A DNA stretch of 64,000 nt from Modestobacter italicus (GTDB taxonomy: Bacteria > Actinomycetota > Actinomycetes > Mycobacteriales > Geodermatophilaceae): assembly GCF_019799965.1 (NCBI RefSeq), contig NZ_JABGCJ010000006.1:62001-126000 (forward strand), read 5' to 3'. Below, one piece after another: positions 32,938-41,894 of the stretch; positions within the stretch are counted from its first letter, which is position 1; each line of letters starts with the position of its first letter. The notes beneath the pieces were generated by a model. That model did no database searches. It saw only the letters and a program-made list of their open reading frames with translations, and had not been told where the DNA came from. Both the position numbers and the translations under genes were made by a program.

Positions 32938-34101
32938 ATGGAGACGATCAACGGACGCCTGCTGAGCTGGGCGTCCATCCTCGAGCCCAGCACCCGCGAG
33001 CAGGCCGAGCGCACCGCGGCGATGCCCTTCATCCACCCGCACCTGGCGCTGATGCCCGACGCCCATCTGGGCAAGGGCGCGACCGTCGGCTCGGTCATCC
33101 CGACCGAGGGCGCGATCATCCCGGCTGCGGTCGGGGTCGACATCGGCTGCGGGATGATGGCGGTGCGCACCCAGTTCGACGCCGCCGACCTCGCGGGCAA
33201 GGACCTGAGCGTGCTGCACGGGCAGATCTCCCGGGCGGTGCCGCTGTCGGCCGGCCGGTACAACAAGAAGCTGCGGCCCAGCGCCGAGGCCCGGGTCGCC
33301 GAGCTCCGCGCGCTGCCCGGCGTCGACCAGGCGGACGGCGCGGCGGGCAACTGGCCGCTGCAGCTGGGCTCCCTCGGCTCGGGCAACCACTTCATCGAGG
33401 TGTCGCTGGACGAGCAGGGTCGCGTCTGGCTCTTCCTGCACTCCGGCTCCCGCGGCGTGGGCAACAAGCTCGCCTCGGTGCACATCCGCCGGGCGCAGGA
33501 GTGGTGCCGCACCCAGGGCATCGAGCTGGCCGATCGGGACCTCGCCCACCTGCAGGAGGGGACGCCGGAGTTCGACGCCTACATCGAGGCGCTGCGCTGG
33601 GCACAGCGGTTCGCCTTCCTCAACCGCGAGGAGATGATGGACCGCGTCGCCGAGCAGGTGGGGCGGTTCCTGCGGGACGACGTCCAGCGGCTGGAGACGG
33701 TGAACTGTCACCACAACTACACCGAGCGCGAGCACCACTTCGGGCGCGACGTGTGGCTGTCCCGCAAGGGCGCGATCAGCGCCCGGAAGGGCCAGGCCGG
33801 GCTCATCCCCGGCTCGATGGGGACGGCGTCCTACGTGGTCACCGGGCTGGGCAACGAGGCGGCGCTGCTGTCCTCACCGCACGGCGCGGGGCGCAACCAC
33901 TCGCGCAACGCGGCCCGGCGGCTGTTCACCCGGGCCGACCTCGAGCGGCGGATGAGCGGGATCGCGTGGGGCCACTCCGACGCGTTCCTGGACGAGCACC
34001 CCGACGCCTACAAGCCGATCGACCAGGTGATGGCCGACGCCGCCGACCTGGTGGAGGTGCGGCACACGCTGCGCCAGGTGGTCAACGTCAAGGGCGACTA
34101 G
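32938..34101 (+). CDS. rtcB: RNA ligase RtcB
   Basis: This is a 387-residue GTP-dependent RNA ligase joining 2',3'-cyclic phosphate or 3'-phosphate ends to 5'-OH ends. Conserved elements are V-D-I-G-C-G-M (Mn-ligand Asp and Cys), N-H-F-I-E-V, H-S-G-S-R-G, C-H-H-N-Y, G-S-M-G-T-A-S-Y-V-V and S-P-H-G-A-G-R, whose histidine is the GMP-accepting residue. It is short but within the range for bacterial RtcB. The ATG has AAGGA 5 nt upstream. No rtcA or rtcR gene is adjacent. It ends in a C-T-A-G shared with the convergent glycosyltransferase gene. Confidence 0.94.
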   Translation: METINGRLLSWASILEPSTREQAERTAAMPFIHPHLALMPDAHLGKGATVGSVIPTEGAIIPAAVGVDIGCGMMAVRTQFDAADLAGKDLSVLHGQISRAVPLSAGRYNKKLRPSAEARVAELRALPGVDQADGAAGNWPLQLGSLGSGNHFIEVSLDEQGRVWLFLHSGSRGVGNKLASVHIRRAQEWCRTQGIELADRDLAHLQEGTPEFDAYIEALRWAQRFAFLNREEMMDRVAEQVGRFLRDDVQRLETVNCHHNYTEREHHFGRDVWLSRKGAISARKGQAGLIPGSMGTASYVVTGLGNEAALLSSPHGAGRNHSRNAARRLFTRADLERRMSGIAWGHSDAFLDEHPDAYKPIDQVMADAADLVEVRHTLRQVVNVKGD

Positions 34102-34907
34102 CCGGCGACGAGGCCCCAGTCCTCGGCGGCGACGGCGTCGGCCTCGGCGCGGGTGAGCACGTCCTCGTCGACCAGCCGGTCGAGCACGTGCGCCTGCCGG
34201 CGGGCGGCCCGGTCGGGGTGCACCAGCGGGTCGTAGGCGCTCGGCGCCTGGAACAGCCCGGCGAGCACGGTGGCCTGCGCCCAGGTCAGCTCGTCGGGCT
34301 GCACCCCGAAGTAGCCCTCGGTGGCGGCGGTCAGCCCGGCGAACCCGTGCCCGTACCAGCCGTTGTCCAGGTACATCCGGAGGATGTCCGCCTTGCTGTG
34401 GGCGGCGTCCAGCTTGACCGCCAGGACGACGGCCTGGGCCTTCTGCACCGGCCCGTTCTCACCGTCCAGGTAGAGGTTCTTGGCCAGCTGCTGGTCGAGG
34501 GTGGAGCCGCCCTGGTCGGTGCCGGTGAGCAGTCCCCGGAAGGCCCGCACCGCACCGGTCGGGCTGACGCCGAGGTGGGAGTGGAAGCCGCTGTCCTCGG
34601 TGGCCAGCAGCGCCTGGACCAGCTCGGGAGCCGGCTCCACCTGCAGCGCCGGGGCGCCGTTCGCGGCGAGGTAGGCCGCCACCCGGCCCTCCGCGTCGTC
34701 GACCGAGGGGGTCAGCTGCCAGGCGACGCCGAGGCCGACCGCAGCCGTGAGCAGCAGGGCGAGAACGGCCTTCGCCAGCCGTCGCGCCCAGCTCCGGCGG
34801 GGTCGGCCGGGCTCGGCCGCCGCCCGCTCGCGCTCCAGCGTCCCTGCCGCCACCGACCAGGTCTCCGTCCCGTTCCGACCGCGCCCGGACCGGAACGGCA
34901 CGACCAT
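34098..34907 (-). CDS. Monofunctional peptidoglycan glycosyltransferase (GT51)
   Basis: This is a 269-residue membrane-anchored enzyme polymerising lipid II into glycan strands. One transmembrane segment lies at about residues 46-65. The GT51 domain follows with the catalytic A-T-E-D-S-G-F-H-S-H-L-G-V, then the G-G-S-T-L-D-Q-Q-L-A-K-N-L-Y-L motif and Y-L-D-N-G-W-Y-G-H-G. There is no transpeptidase domain, so it is of the MtgA or short class. The ATG at 34907 lacks a strong ribosome binding site. Stop codons of this gene and rtcB overlap in C-T-A-G. Confidence 0.88.
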   Translation of the reverse strand: MVVPFRSGRGRNGTETWSVAAGTLERERAAAEPGRPRRSWARRLAKAVLALLLTAAVGLGVAWQLTPSVDDAEGRVAAYLAANGAPALQVEPAPELVQALLATEDSGFHSHLGVSPTGAVRAFRGLLTGTDQGGSTLDQQLAKNLYLDGENGPVQKAQAVVLAVKLDAAHSKADILRMYLDNGWYGHGFAGLTAATEGYFGVQPDELTWAQATVLAGLFQAPSAYDPLVHPDRAARRQAHVLDRLVDEDVLTRAEADAVAAEDWGLVAG

Positions 34908-35003
34908 GATCAGGAACCGGCGGCGGGAGGGGAAGGCCCACGGGCCCGCCGGCGCGCTCCGGGCCGGTGAACTCCACCCGTCCGGAGGACACCGCAGGCC
35001 CGG

Positions 35004-36992
35004 TCAGTCCTCCTCGGCCAGCTCGTCCCGGGGCCAGGGCTCCTGCTCGCTGATCCCCAGCTCGGTGCCGCAGGTGCGGTCGTCGGCGACGTCCTGCGGC
35101 CGGAAGTACACCGTGGAGGCGGTGACGTCGTCGCCGAACGCCTGTGGGCTGGTCGGGCTCGGGCCCTCGACCAGCGAGGTCACCCCGGGCTCGATGGAGA
35201 ACCGGATGACCCGGGTGAACTGGCAGTCGCCGGCGACCGACAGGATGCTGAACTCGATCGGCGGCCGCTCCTCGCCCCGCACGATGTTGTCCAGCCCGCC
35301 GGCGCCGGTGGAGCCCTCGACCAGGTCGATCTCGGTGCCGTCGCCCTGGATGTCGGCGGTGGCGTTCTGGGCGTGCACGTGTCCGGAGACCGTCGCCCGG
35401 ATGCGGTCGGGCAGCACCTCGTGGAGCTCCTCGGCGGCGACCGGCTCGTGGACGGCGAACACGTCGACGGTCTCGAGATCCTCGGTGGGGTCGACGTCCG
35501 CGGCGGCGCCGGTGCCGTTGGCCGGGGGCGTGGCCGCGCTGTCGGCCGGGGAGGTGGCGGCCGTCCCGTCCGCCGGCGGGGTGGCGGCCGTCCCGTCCGC
35601 CGGCGGGGTGGCCGAGCCGTCCACCGGCGGGGTGGCCGAGCCGTCCACCGGCGCTGCCGATGAGGTGCTGGCGTCGGCTGCCTGCACGGCGCCCCCCGCC
35701 TGGTCGGCGAGCTCGGCCACGTCGGCGCCCTCGACGCCGAGCGCCTGCCGCACGGCCTCGCGCTGCAGCGGTTCGACGACGTCCTTCGCGTCCGCGCCGT
35801 AGGCGCCCTCGGCGCCGTAGACCCGCGGGTCGGACAGCCCGGCGATGGTCAGCCCGTAGGCCTCCACGACCCCGGCGGTCACGTCGTAGCCGTCGTCGGT
35901 GCGGGTCTTGGTGCCCAGGACCGTGACGCCGGGGACGGTCGCCATGATCTCCGCGGTCGCCGGGGAGTCATGGTTGCCCGCGACCCACAGCATCGGCGTC
36001 GTGGTGGTGACCGCGGCGACCGCATCCAGGTAGGCCGGGGTCAGCTCCTGCCGGGTGCCGAAGGCGCTCTCGTCGCCGGCGTTGATGATCAGGTCGACGT
36101 CGTAGTTGGTGGCGTACTGCCCGACCAGCGGGTAGTTGGCCGCGAGGTGCATGTCGGAGATCGTCATGACCCGGAAGGCGGTCTCCGGGGTCTGGTCGTC
36201 CTCGATCTGGGCCTGCAGCGCGGCCTGGATGCCGAGCACCGAGCCGAGCACGTCGAAGGCCTTGGACTGCTGGGAGTAGTAGTCGCTGAGCTCACTGGGG
36301 AACAGCTGCGCGGCGGCCAGCGTGCCGGTCAGCCGTGACTCCAGCACCCAGTTCGGGTTGTAGGTCAGCACCCCGTAGCCGGCCACGGCCACCGTCACCA
36401 GCGCCGCCGTCGCGGCCTGCAGGGCACGCAGCCGCAGCTCGCGCGGCCGGCGCGGGAGGCCGCGCAGGTAACGGATCGACATGTTGATCGCCGCGGCCGC
36501 GAGCAGGCCGACCGCGACGCCGATGAGCAGCTCGGCGATCAGCCACCGGGCGATCTCCGGGATCATCGCGGTGATCTCGGCCTGCAGCTGCTGCACGAAC
36601 GTGGGCACGTCCCCGCCGGCGAGCCGGGCCAGCTGCAGGACGTCGACGTCCTCGGGGCTGATGTGCACCCCGAACGGCACGTTGCTGACCTCCGGGAACT
36701 CCCAGCTGCCCAGGGTGGTGTCGGCGGACAGGCCGGGCCGGCTGAACAGCGACCCCTGCACCTCGAACGGCACGCCCTGCACGGTCGCGTGGTACGGGAA
36801 GGCCTGCAGCGCCGCGGCCCCGCTCAGCACCGGCAGGGCGATCCGCAGCACCCAGCGGACGAGGAACCGCAGCACCCGCGCGGCCGCGCCACCGACCTGC
36901 CGGGCGACGTGCTCGGCACGGTCACGTCGGCTCGGCGGGAAGGGCAGGGGCAGCTGCGTGGCGTCGTCGCGGTTCCAGGACATCGGGCACAT
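35004..36992 (-). CDS. Membrane metallophosphoesterase
   Basis: This is a 662-residue calcineurin-like phosphoesterase. Three hydrophobic segments lie at about residues 42-65, 150-170 and 187-207. The catalytic domain has S-D-M-H-L (about 277, replacing G-D-x-H), A-G-D-E-S (replacing G-D-x2-D/N), G-N-H-D-S (about 337) and S-G-H-V-H-A (about 535). Before the last motif is an unstructured insert with repeated T-P-P-A-D/V-G units. The catalytic domain may be extracellular. The ATG at 36992 has a GGGGG stretch 5 nt upstream; ATG at 36983 is an alternative. The substrate is unknown. Confidence 0.85.
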   Translation of the reverse strand: MCPMSWNRDDATQLPLPFPPSRRDRAEHVARQVGGAAARVLRFLVRWVLRIALPVLSGAAALQAFPYHATVQGVPFEVQGSLFSRPGLSADTTLGSWEFPEVSNVPFGVHISPEDVDVLQLARLAGGDVPTFVQQLQAEITAMIPEIARWLIAELLIGVAVGLLAAAAINMSIRYLRGLPRRPRELRLRALQAATAALVTVAVAGYGVLTYNPNWVLESRLTGTLAAAQLFPSELSDYYSQQSKAFDVLGSVLGIQAALQAQIEDDQTPETAFRVMTISDMHLAANYPLVGQYATNYDVDLIINAGDESAFGTRQELTPAYLDAVAAVTTTTPMLWVAGNHDSPATAEIMATVPGVTVLGTKTRTDDGYDVTAGVVEAYGLTIAGLSDPRVYGAEGAYGADAKDVVEPLQREAVRQALGVEGADVAELADQAGGAVQAADASTSSAAPVDGSATPPVDGSATPPADGTAATPPADGTAATSPADSAATPPANGTGAAADVDPTEDLETVDVFAVHEPVAAEELHEVLPDRIRATVSGHVHAQNATADIQGDGTEIDLVEGSTGAGGLDNIVRGEERPPIEFSILSVAGDCQFTRVIRFSIEPGVTSLVEGPSPTSPQAFGDDVTASTVYFRPQDVADDRTCGTELGISEQEPWPRDELAEED
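35554..35655. repeat. In-gene tandem repeats (27-bp x2, 24-bp x2)
   Basis: Two direct copies of a 27-bp unit (35554-35580, 35581-35607) are followed by two copies of a 24-bp unit (35608-35631, 35632-35655, last two bases differing). They encode T-P-P-A/V-D-G-T/S repeats of the metallophosphoesterase insert. Slippage could change the copy number between strains without frameshift. Confidence 0.8.
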
Positions 36993-37180
36993 CGTCCCCC
37001 GCCGGTGGGCTCGCAGGTGCGCTCGACGCGGCCGGGGGCCCGTGGCGTGCGACCCTTGGTCACGAGGACGGGGCGCTCAGCAGTCGAGGGGACGGCGGAC
37101 GACGTCGTCGCCACCTCGTTCGGCGGGCCCGCGGACCAGCCGCGCGAACGCACCTCCCATCCACCGACGAACGGGGCCCC

Positions 37181-38017
37181 ATGGCACTGATCACCTGCCC
37201 CACCTGCAGCTCCGAGGAGATCTCGGGCACCCCGCAGCCGGATGGCCGGCTGCTGATCCACTGCGACGACTGCGGCAACGAGTGGCTGCGCGGCGAGACC
37301 CGCCGTGACCCGGCCCGCCCGGCCGTCCAGTCCGTGGACTCCCTCCAGGCGTCCTTCCCGGTGCCGGCCGACGTCCGCCCTGACGTGCGGGAGCGGGTGA
37401 TGCTGCTGACCTCGGAGTTCCTGCTCGAGCGGCCGGAGCCCGACCCCGACGTGGCCGGCTACCGGGAGCGCTACGCGGCGCTGTTCACCCCGGAGGGCCT
37501 GCGGACGGCGACCGTCGACCAGCTGCTGCACTTCGCGAACTCCACCACCGTCGCCGACCCGGGCAACGTGTCGGGCTTCAACCGGGCCTGGAAGACCGCC
37601 GGCCCGGACAAGGCCGCCACGCAGGTGCGGGCCAGCATCGACCACCTGCTGTTCGGGCCGGAGAGCCTGCGGCTGGAGGACCGGTTCACCCAGCTGGTCG
37701 ACGGCACGAAGAAGGGGCTGGGCTTCCCCTCCTTCAAGGAGGCGCTGCTGACCAAGGTGCTGTGCGTCGTGGAGCCTGAGCGCTTCCTGCCGATCGTGCG
37801 GTACACCGCTGCCGCGGGCGGGAAGAAGGAACTGGTCAAGACCGTCTTCGAGCTGGACCTGCCGCCGGTGGACAAGTCCACCTGGACGATCGGCCGGCTC
37901 GCGGTGTGGAGCAACGACCTGCTCCGCTCGCTAGTGGGCAACGACATCCCCGACCTGCAGCAGGCGGCGCGGTTCCTGGTCTGGGCCTCGGCCCGGCCGG
38001 CGATGTCCCGCAGCTGA
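37181..38017 (+). CDS. Zinc-ribbon protein of unknown function
   Basis: This is a 278-residue soluble protein. The N-terminus has C-P-T-C-S-S and, 20 residues later, C-D-D-C-G-N-E-W, a clear C-x2-C/C-x2-C zinc ribbon of the transcription-factor-S or GFA type. The rest is largely helical and charged, with L-L-H-F-A-N-S-T-T-V, then P-G-N-V-S-G-F-N-R-A-W and V-E-P-E-R-F-L-P-I-V-R-Y, similar in style to N-terminal parts of restriction-related proteins, but I cannot name the domain. It stands alone behind a divergent gap with the metallophosphoesterase. Confidence 0.8.
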   Translation: MALITCPTCSSEEISGTPQPDGRLLIHCDDCGNEWLRGETRRDPARPAVQSVDSLQASFPVPADVRPDVRERVMLLTSEFLLERPEPDPDVAGYRERYAALFTPEGLRTATVDQLLHFANSTTVADPGNVSGFNRAWKTAGPDKAATQVRASIDHLLFGPESLRLEDRFTQLVDGTKKGLGFPSFKEALLTKVLCVVEPERFLPIVRYTAAAGGKKELVKTVFELDLPPVDKSTWTIGRLAVWSNDLLRSLVGNDIPDLQQAARFLVWASARPAMSRS

Positions 38018-38036
38018 CCACCTGCTGAGCCGCGCG

Positions 38037-38069
38037 ACGCCCCGCCCCCGACCTCCGGGAGCGGGGCGT
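38037..38069. terminator. Bidirectional hairpin terminator
   Basis: A 9-bp stem (38037-38045 with 38061-38069) lies between the convergent zinc-ribbon and DUF3048 genes. Confidence 0.5.
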
Positions 38070-38076
38070 TCGCCGT

Positions 38077-39189
38077 TCAGCCGACCGCGACCGCGCCGCC
38101 CCGGACGGGCACCAGCTCCACCCAGGTGCGGCCGGGGGCCAGCCGCACCGGGTTGCCGTCCGGACCGAGCAGCACGACCCGGTCGGTGACGGTGTCCTTC
38201 ACCCAGGTCGCCGGCAGTGTTTTCCCACCGCTGGCGACGAGCGCCTCGCCCCGGCCGACCAACACGGTCTCCGGGACGGGGTTGCCCGCCGGGTCCACTC
38301 CCCCGGTCGCGACGACCTGGACCCGGAGCACCACGACGTTGGCCGCCCCCAGCCGGGCACCGTCGGCCTCCACCGCGGGGGTGCTGCCCTCCGCCCGCAG
38401 CCACCGGGCCTCGGGCGGGCTCCAGGTCCACTGCGGGCGGCTGACCCCGGAGAGGGTCAGCGACAGGGTGGTCGCCGGGGTGCCGGCCAGGACGGCGCCG
38501 GCCTGGTCGGCGGTGGTCGCCAGCTCGAACTGCGGCGCCGGGTCGGTCAGGTGGGCGGCGTCGGCCTGGGCCAGCAGGGCAGCCGGGTCGGCGTAGACGT
38601 TGTGCGGCGCGCGGCGGGTGGCGATCCGGGCGAAGCCGTCGTCCCCGGCGTCGAAGGTGAGCACCTGCAGGCCCGCGTCGGCGACGTCGCCGACGTAGGC
38701 GGCCTGACCGCCCGAGGCGGCGAACAGGCCATGCAGCGGCGCGGTGATCGCCGGGTCCATCGGCCGGACGGAGCGGACCGGGCCGAGCTGGGGCGGCAGG
38801 GTGGAGTGGTAGACGGCCACGTACCGGGAGATGCCGCCCTCGACGACCTGCTCCCAGACGACGTCGGCGGCGCCCAGGCCGGTCTGCGGCCGGGCGTCGA
38901 CGGAGTTCTCGATCTTCACGGTCAGCGCCGGCCGCGCGGGCACCGCACCGCTCTCCAGGCCGGTGAGCGGCCAGTACACCGGCGGCGGTGGCGGCGGGGT
39001 GGACGACGTCGCTGGCGTGGCCGTCGCGGCGACGGCGGCGTCGGAGCCACCTCCGCAGGAGACCGTCCCGCCCAGCGCCACACCGACGACCAGCGCCGCA
39101 CCGATCCGCCGGCGCACCCGTCCCCGGCCAGTCGGCCAGCGACGGGTGCGGTCGGCGGTGCTGCGGGCAGCGGAGGGCGGACGGGCCAC
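38077..39189 (-). CDS. DUF3048 (YerB-like) lipoprotein
   Basis: This is a 370-residue secreted lipoprotein. The N-terminal signal (hydrophobic I-G-A-A-L-V-V-G-V-A-L-G-G) ends in a lipobox T-V-S-C (Cys 45). A Pro-rich spacer (S-S-T-P-P-P-P-P-P) precedes the two-domain DUF3048 fold: P-L-T-G-L, K-I-E-N-S, R-P-Q-T-G-L, V-V-W-E, and P-V-R-S-V-R-P-M-D near the middle. The family is widespread in Gram-positives and of unknown role, often near cell-wall functions. The GTG start has AGGAG 7 nt upstream. Confidence 0.9.
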   Translation of the reverse strand: MARPPSAARSTADRTRRWPTGRGRVRRRIGAALVVGVALGGTVSCGGGSDAAVAATATPATSSTPPPPPPVYWPLTGLESGAVPARPALTVKIENSVDARPQTGLGAADVVWEQVVEGGISRYVAVYHSTLPPQLGPVRSVRPMDPAITAPLHGLFAASGGQAAYVGDVADAGLQVLTFDAGDDGFARIATRRAPHNVYADPAALLAQADAAHLTDPAPQFELATTADQAGAVLAGTPATTLSLTLSGVSRPQWTWSPPEARWLRAEGSTPAVEADGARLGAANVVVLRVQVVATGGVDPAGNPVPETVLVGRGEALVASGGKTLPATWVKDTVTDRVVLLGPDGNPVRLAPGRTWVELVPVRGGAVAVG

Positions 39190-39340
39190 GGCGGGGCTCC
39201 TGCGGGGCGAGGGAGGTGACCACCCGGCGGACGGCCGGCGCCGACGCTAGGTCGGGGTGCCGCCCCGCCCCGGCCGCCGCACCGCGCGCGGCCGGGGCCG
39301 GTCCGCGGCGGTGTCCCAGCCGCCTCAGCTGCCCCGCGGG

Positions 39341-39823
39341 TCAGTCGCCGGTGTAGGCGGCGACGCCGAAGTGCTGCTCGCCGTCCTCGTCCTCCTGGAC
39401 CAGCACGGTGTAGGCCTGGCCGCTGATCACGGCGGAGCAGGTGTCGCCGTCGCACTCGACGGTCTCCACGGCGGCACCCTGCCCGGCGACCATGGCGGTG
39501 AACGCGGCCTCGGTGTCGGCGTTGCGGTCCTCGACGCTGGAGCGGTAGTACGTCAGCCCGGCGATCGCCAGGGCGGCCACGATCACCGCGACCATCACCG
39601 TGATCAGCAGGGTGGTGTGCCGGGTGACCCAGCTCGGCTCCCCCTCGGTGGGGGTGCCGTCCGTGGTGGTGCCGTCGATGGTGGTACCGGTCGTGCTGCC
39701 GTCGGTGACGGTGCCGGTCGTGCCTGCCTCGGTGGCGCCGGGCCAGGTGCTGGTGCTGGTGCTGGTGCTGCCCTCGGGGGAACCTGTCGCCGGCGTCGGC
39801 TGGGTCGGGTCGGTGCTGCTCAT
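39341..39823 (-). CDS. Thr/Ser/Gly-rich single-pass membrane protein
   Basis: This is a 160-residue protein. Residues 1-65 are disordered and rich in Thr/Ser/Gly (S-T-S-T-S-T-W-P and repeats such as T-T-G-T-T-I-D-G-T-T-T-D-G). A single transmembrane segment lies at about 71-94 (L-L-I-T-V-M-V-A-V-I-V-A-A-L-A). The outer part of about 65 residues has two cysteines (E-C-D-G-D-T-C) able to form a disulfide and a small beta-rich domain. The ATG at 39823 has GAGG upstream. Function unknown. Confidence 0.7.
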   Translation of the reverse strand: MSSTDPTQPTPATGSPEGSTSTSTSTWPGATEAGTTGTVTDGSTTGTTIDGTTTDGTPTEGEPSWVTRHTTLLITVMVAVIVAALAIAGLTYYRSSVEDRNADTEAAFTAMVAGQGAAVETVECDGDTCSAVISGQAYTVLVQEDEDGEQHFGVAAYTGD

Positions 39824-40232
39824 CGCGTGCGTGCCTCGTTCGTGTCCGGGGTCGGGAGCGCGCGCCGACGACGTGGGCGGCGCGGGTGGGGGTGGCTGGA
39901 CGTCGGGTGAAGCGGGGCCCCAGGGCATGCCTCAGCCGTCCAGCTGCTGGTCCGACACTGCCACAACGAGCGGCCGGTGCGGCCCAGGAGGCCGGGTTCA
40001 CAGCTGACCGGCAGGCCCGCCCACCGGGGTGTCGCGCCCGGCGTGTCCTCGCCGCCGGCCCGCCGGTCGGTGACCCACGACACACGCGCCGACCAGGGCG
40101 TATGCGGATCGGGTTCGCCCGCAACGGTGGACCGGGCCTTCTCCCGGCCCTCGACGCCGGTGCGCGGCGCTGCCTAGGTTCGCCGCACGACCGCAGGGAC
40201 GGAACCCGCGGCCGCCCGACGAGAGGACACCG
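39824..40232. other. Intergenic region (409 bp)
   Basis: I see no gene here. On the plus strand it ends in the candidate promoter and leader of the M28 peptidase gene. On the minus strand it begins with the leader of the membrane-protein gene. The rest has no repeat or hairpin that stands out. Confidence 0.6.
40151..40180 (+). promoter_or_regulatory. Candidate promoter of the M28 peptidase gene
   Basis: TCGACG at 40151-40156 and TAGGTT at 40175-40180 with an 18-bp spacer give an acceptable housekeeping promoter. Transcription would start about 45 bp before the ATG, leaving room for the GAGAGGA ribosome binding site. Confidence 0.45.
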
Positions 40233-41825
40233 ATGTCACTCCGTACGCGCCGAACCGGCCTGACCGTCGCCACCGCGGCCGCCACGTTCGCCGGCTCCGT
40301 GCTGCTGGCCGTGCCCGCCAGCGCCGGCGGCGGCCCCGATCTGGAGGAGTTCGCCACCGAGGTGAAGACCCGGGAGGTCATGGAGCACCTCGAGGAGTTC
40401 CAGGAGATCGCCGACGAGAACGGCGGCAACCGGGCGAGCGGGACGCCGGGCTACGACGCGTCCGGCGACTACGTGCAGGAGGAGCTCAAGGACGCCGGCT
40501 ACGACGTCCAGCGGCAGTACTTCGACTTCACCTCCTCGACCACGGTGACCGAGACGCTGACCGTCGGCGGTGCCCCGGTCGAGGTGCAGGCGCTGGAGTT
40601 CTCGCCGTCCGGCTCGGTGTCCGGGCCGCTCTCGACGATCGCCGCGGGCGACGCGACCCCGGGCTGCGAGGCCACCGACTTCACCGCGGCCAACTCCGGC
40701 ACGGTGGTGCTCGTGCCCCGCGGCGCCTGCACCTTCGCGCAGAAGCAGCAGAACGCCGCCGCGGTCGGGGCGGTCGGCGTGCTGGTCGTCAACAACGTGC
40801 CCGACGAGCCGGTCAACGGCACCCTCGGCCAGGGGGCCACCGGCATCCCGGTCGGCGGCGTCACCCAGGCCGTCGGGACGACGCTGCTGGGCCAGCTGGG
40901 CCAGACCGCGGTGCTCGACATCGTCGTGGACGTCGTCGAGACCACCACGTTCAACGTCATCGCCCAGACGCCGTGGGGCGACCCGGACGACGTGATCATG
41001 CTGGGGGCGCACCTGGACTCGGTGCCCGAGGGCCCGGGGATCAACGACAACGGCAGCGGCTCGGCGGCGATCCTGGAGACCGCGGTCGAGCTGATGGACG
41101 AGGACCCGACCCGCAACGCCGTCCGGTTCGCCTGGTGGGGTGCCGAGGAGTCCGGACTGGTCGGCTCCACCGAGTACGTCGCGTCGCTGACCGAGGCCGA
41201 GGCCGCCCAGATCACCGGCTACCTCAACTTCGACATGGTCGGCTCGCCGAACTACGTCATCGGGGTCTACGACGCCGACCAGTCGACCTACGAGGCCCCG
41301 GTCGCCGTCCCGGAGGGCTCGGAGTCGCTGGAACAGGTGTTCACCGACCGCTTCGACAGCACCGGGCAGCCGTGGGTGGACACCGAGTTCTCCGGGCGGT
41401 CGGACTACCAGGCGTTCATCGAGGCCGGCATCCCGGCCAGCGGCCTGTTCACCGGGGCCGACGACATCAAGACCGAGGAGGAGGTCGCGCTCTTCGGCGG
41501 CACGGCGGGCATCCCGCACGACCCGAACTACCACTCCGCCGAGGACGACCTGAGCAACATCGACCGGGAGGCGCTGGAGATCAACAGCCAGGCGATCGCC
41601 TACGCCACCCTCGCGCTGGCCTCCGACCCGACCCCGCTGGACCTGACCGACAACGGGAAGGACAACGGGAAGGACAAGGGCAAGGGGCACGGCAACGAGC
41701 ACGGGCACGGCTGGGGCGAGGGCTGGGGCGGCGGCCGCGGCCACGGCAACGGCCAGGGCCAGGGCACCGGCCAGGGCACCGGCCAGGGCGGCGGCGACGA
41801 CGTCGGGCACCACGCGGCGGCCTGA
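40233..41825 (+). CDS. Secreted M28-family aminopeptidase with PA domain
   Basis: This is a 530-residue exported zinc peptidase. The signal peptide (about 1-32) ends in V-P-A-S-A-G. A protease-associated domain (about 100-200, L-V-P-R-G-A-C-T-F-A-Q-K) precedes the M28 core with G-A-H-L-D-S-V-P-E-G-P-G-I-N-D-N-G (first His and bridging Asp), A-E-E-S-G-L-V-G-S (Glu pair), F-D-M-V-G-S (Asp) and D-P-N-Y-H-S (last His). It ends in a 55-residue tail of Gly/His/Asn/Gln/Lys repeats from about residue 472. It should release N-terminal residues from extracellular peptides. Confidence 0.93.
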   Translation: MSLRTRRTGLTVATAAATFAGSVLLAVPASAGGGPDLEEFATEVKTREVMEHLEEFQEIADENGGNRASGTPGYDASGDYVQEELKDAGYDVQRQYFDFTSSTTVTETLTVGGAPVEVQALEFSPSGSVSGPLSTIAAGDATPGCEATDFTAANSGTVVLVPRGACTFAQKQQNAAAVGAVGVLVVNNVPDEPVNGTLGQGATGIPVGGVTQAVGTTLLGQLGQTAVLDIVVDVVETTTFNVIAQTPWGDPDDVIMLGAHLDSVPEGPGINDNGSGSAAILETAVELMDEDPTRNAVRFAWWGAEESGLVGSTEYVASLTEAEAAQITGYLNFDMVGSPNYVIGVYDADQSTYEAPVAVPEGSESLEQVFTDRFDSTGQPWVDTEFSGRSDYQAFIEAGIPASGLFTGADDIKTEEEVALFGGTAGIPHDPNYHSAEDDLSNIDREALEINSQAIAYATLALASDPTPLDLTDNGKDNGKDKGKGHGNEHGHGWGEGWGGGRGHGNGQGQGTGQGTGQGGGDDVGHHAAA

Positions 41826-41845
41826 CCCGGAGCAGCACGTCAGCG

Positions 41846-41879
41846 GCGGGGCCGGACACCGGGTGGTGTCCGGCCCCGC
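41846..41879. terminator. Strong bidirectional terminator hairpin
   Basis: A 15-bp stem (41846-41860 with 41865-41879) and a 4-nt loop separate the convergent peptidase and oxidoreductase genes. Confidence 0.78.
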
Positions 41880-41894
41880 TGTCGTGCCCGGCGG

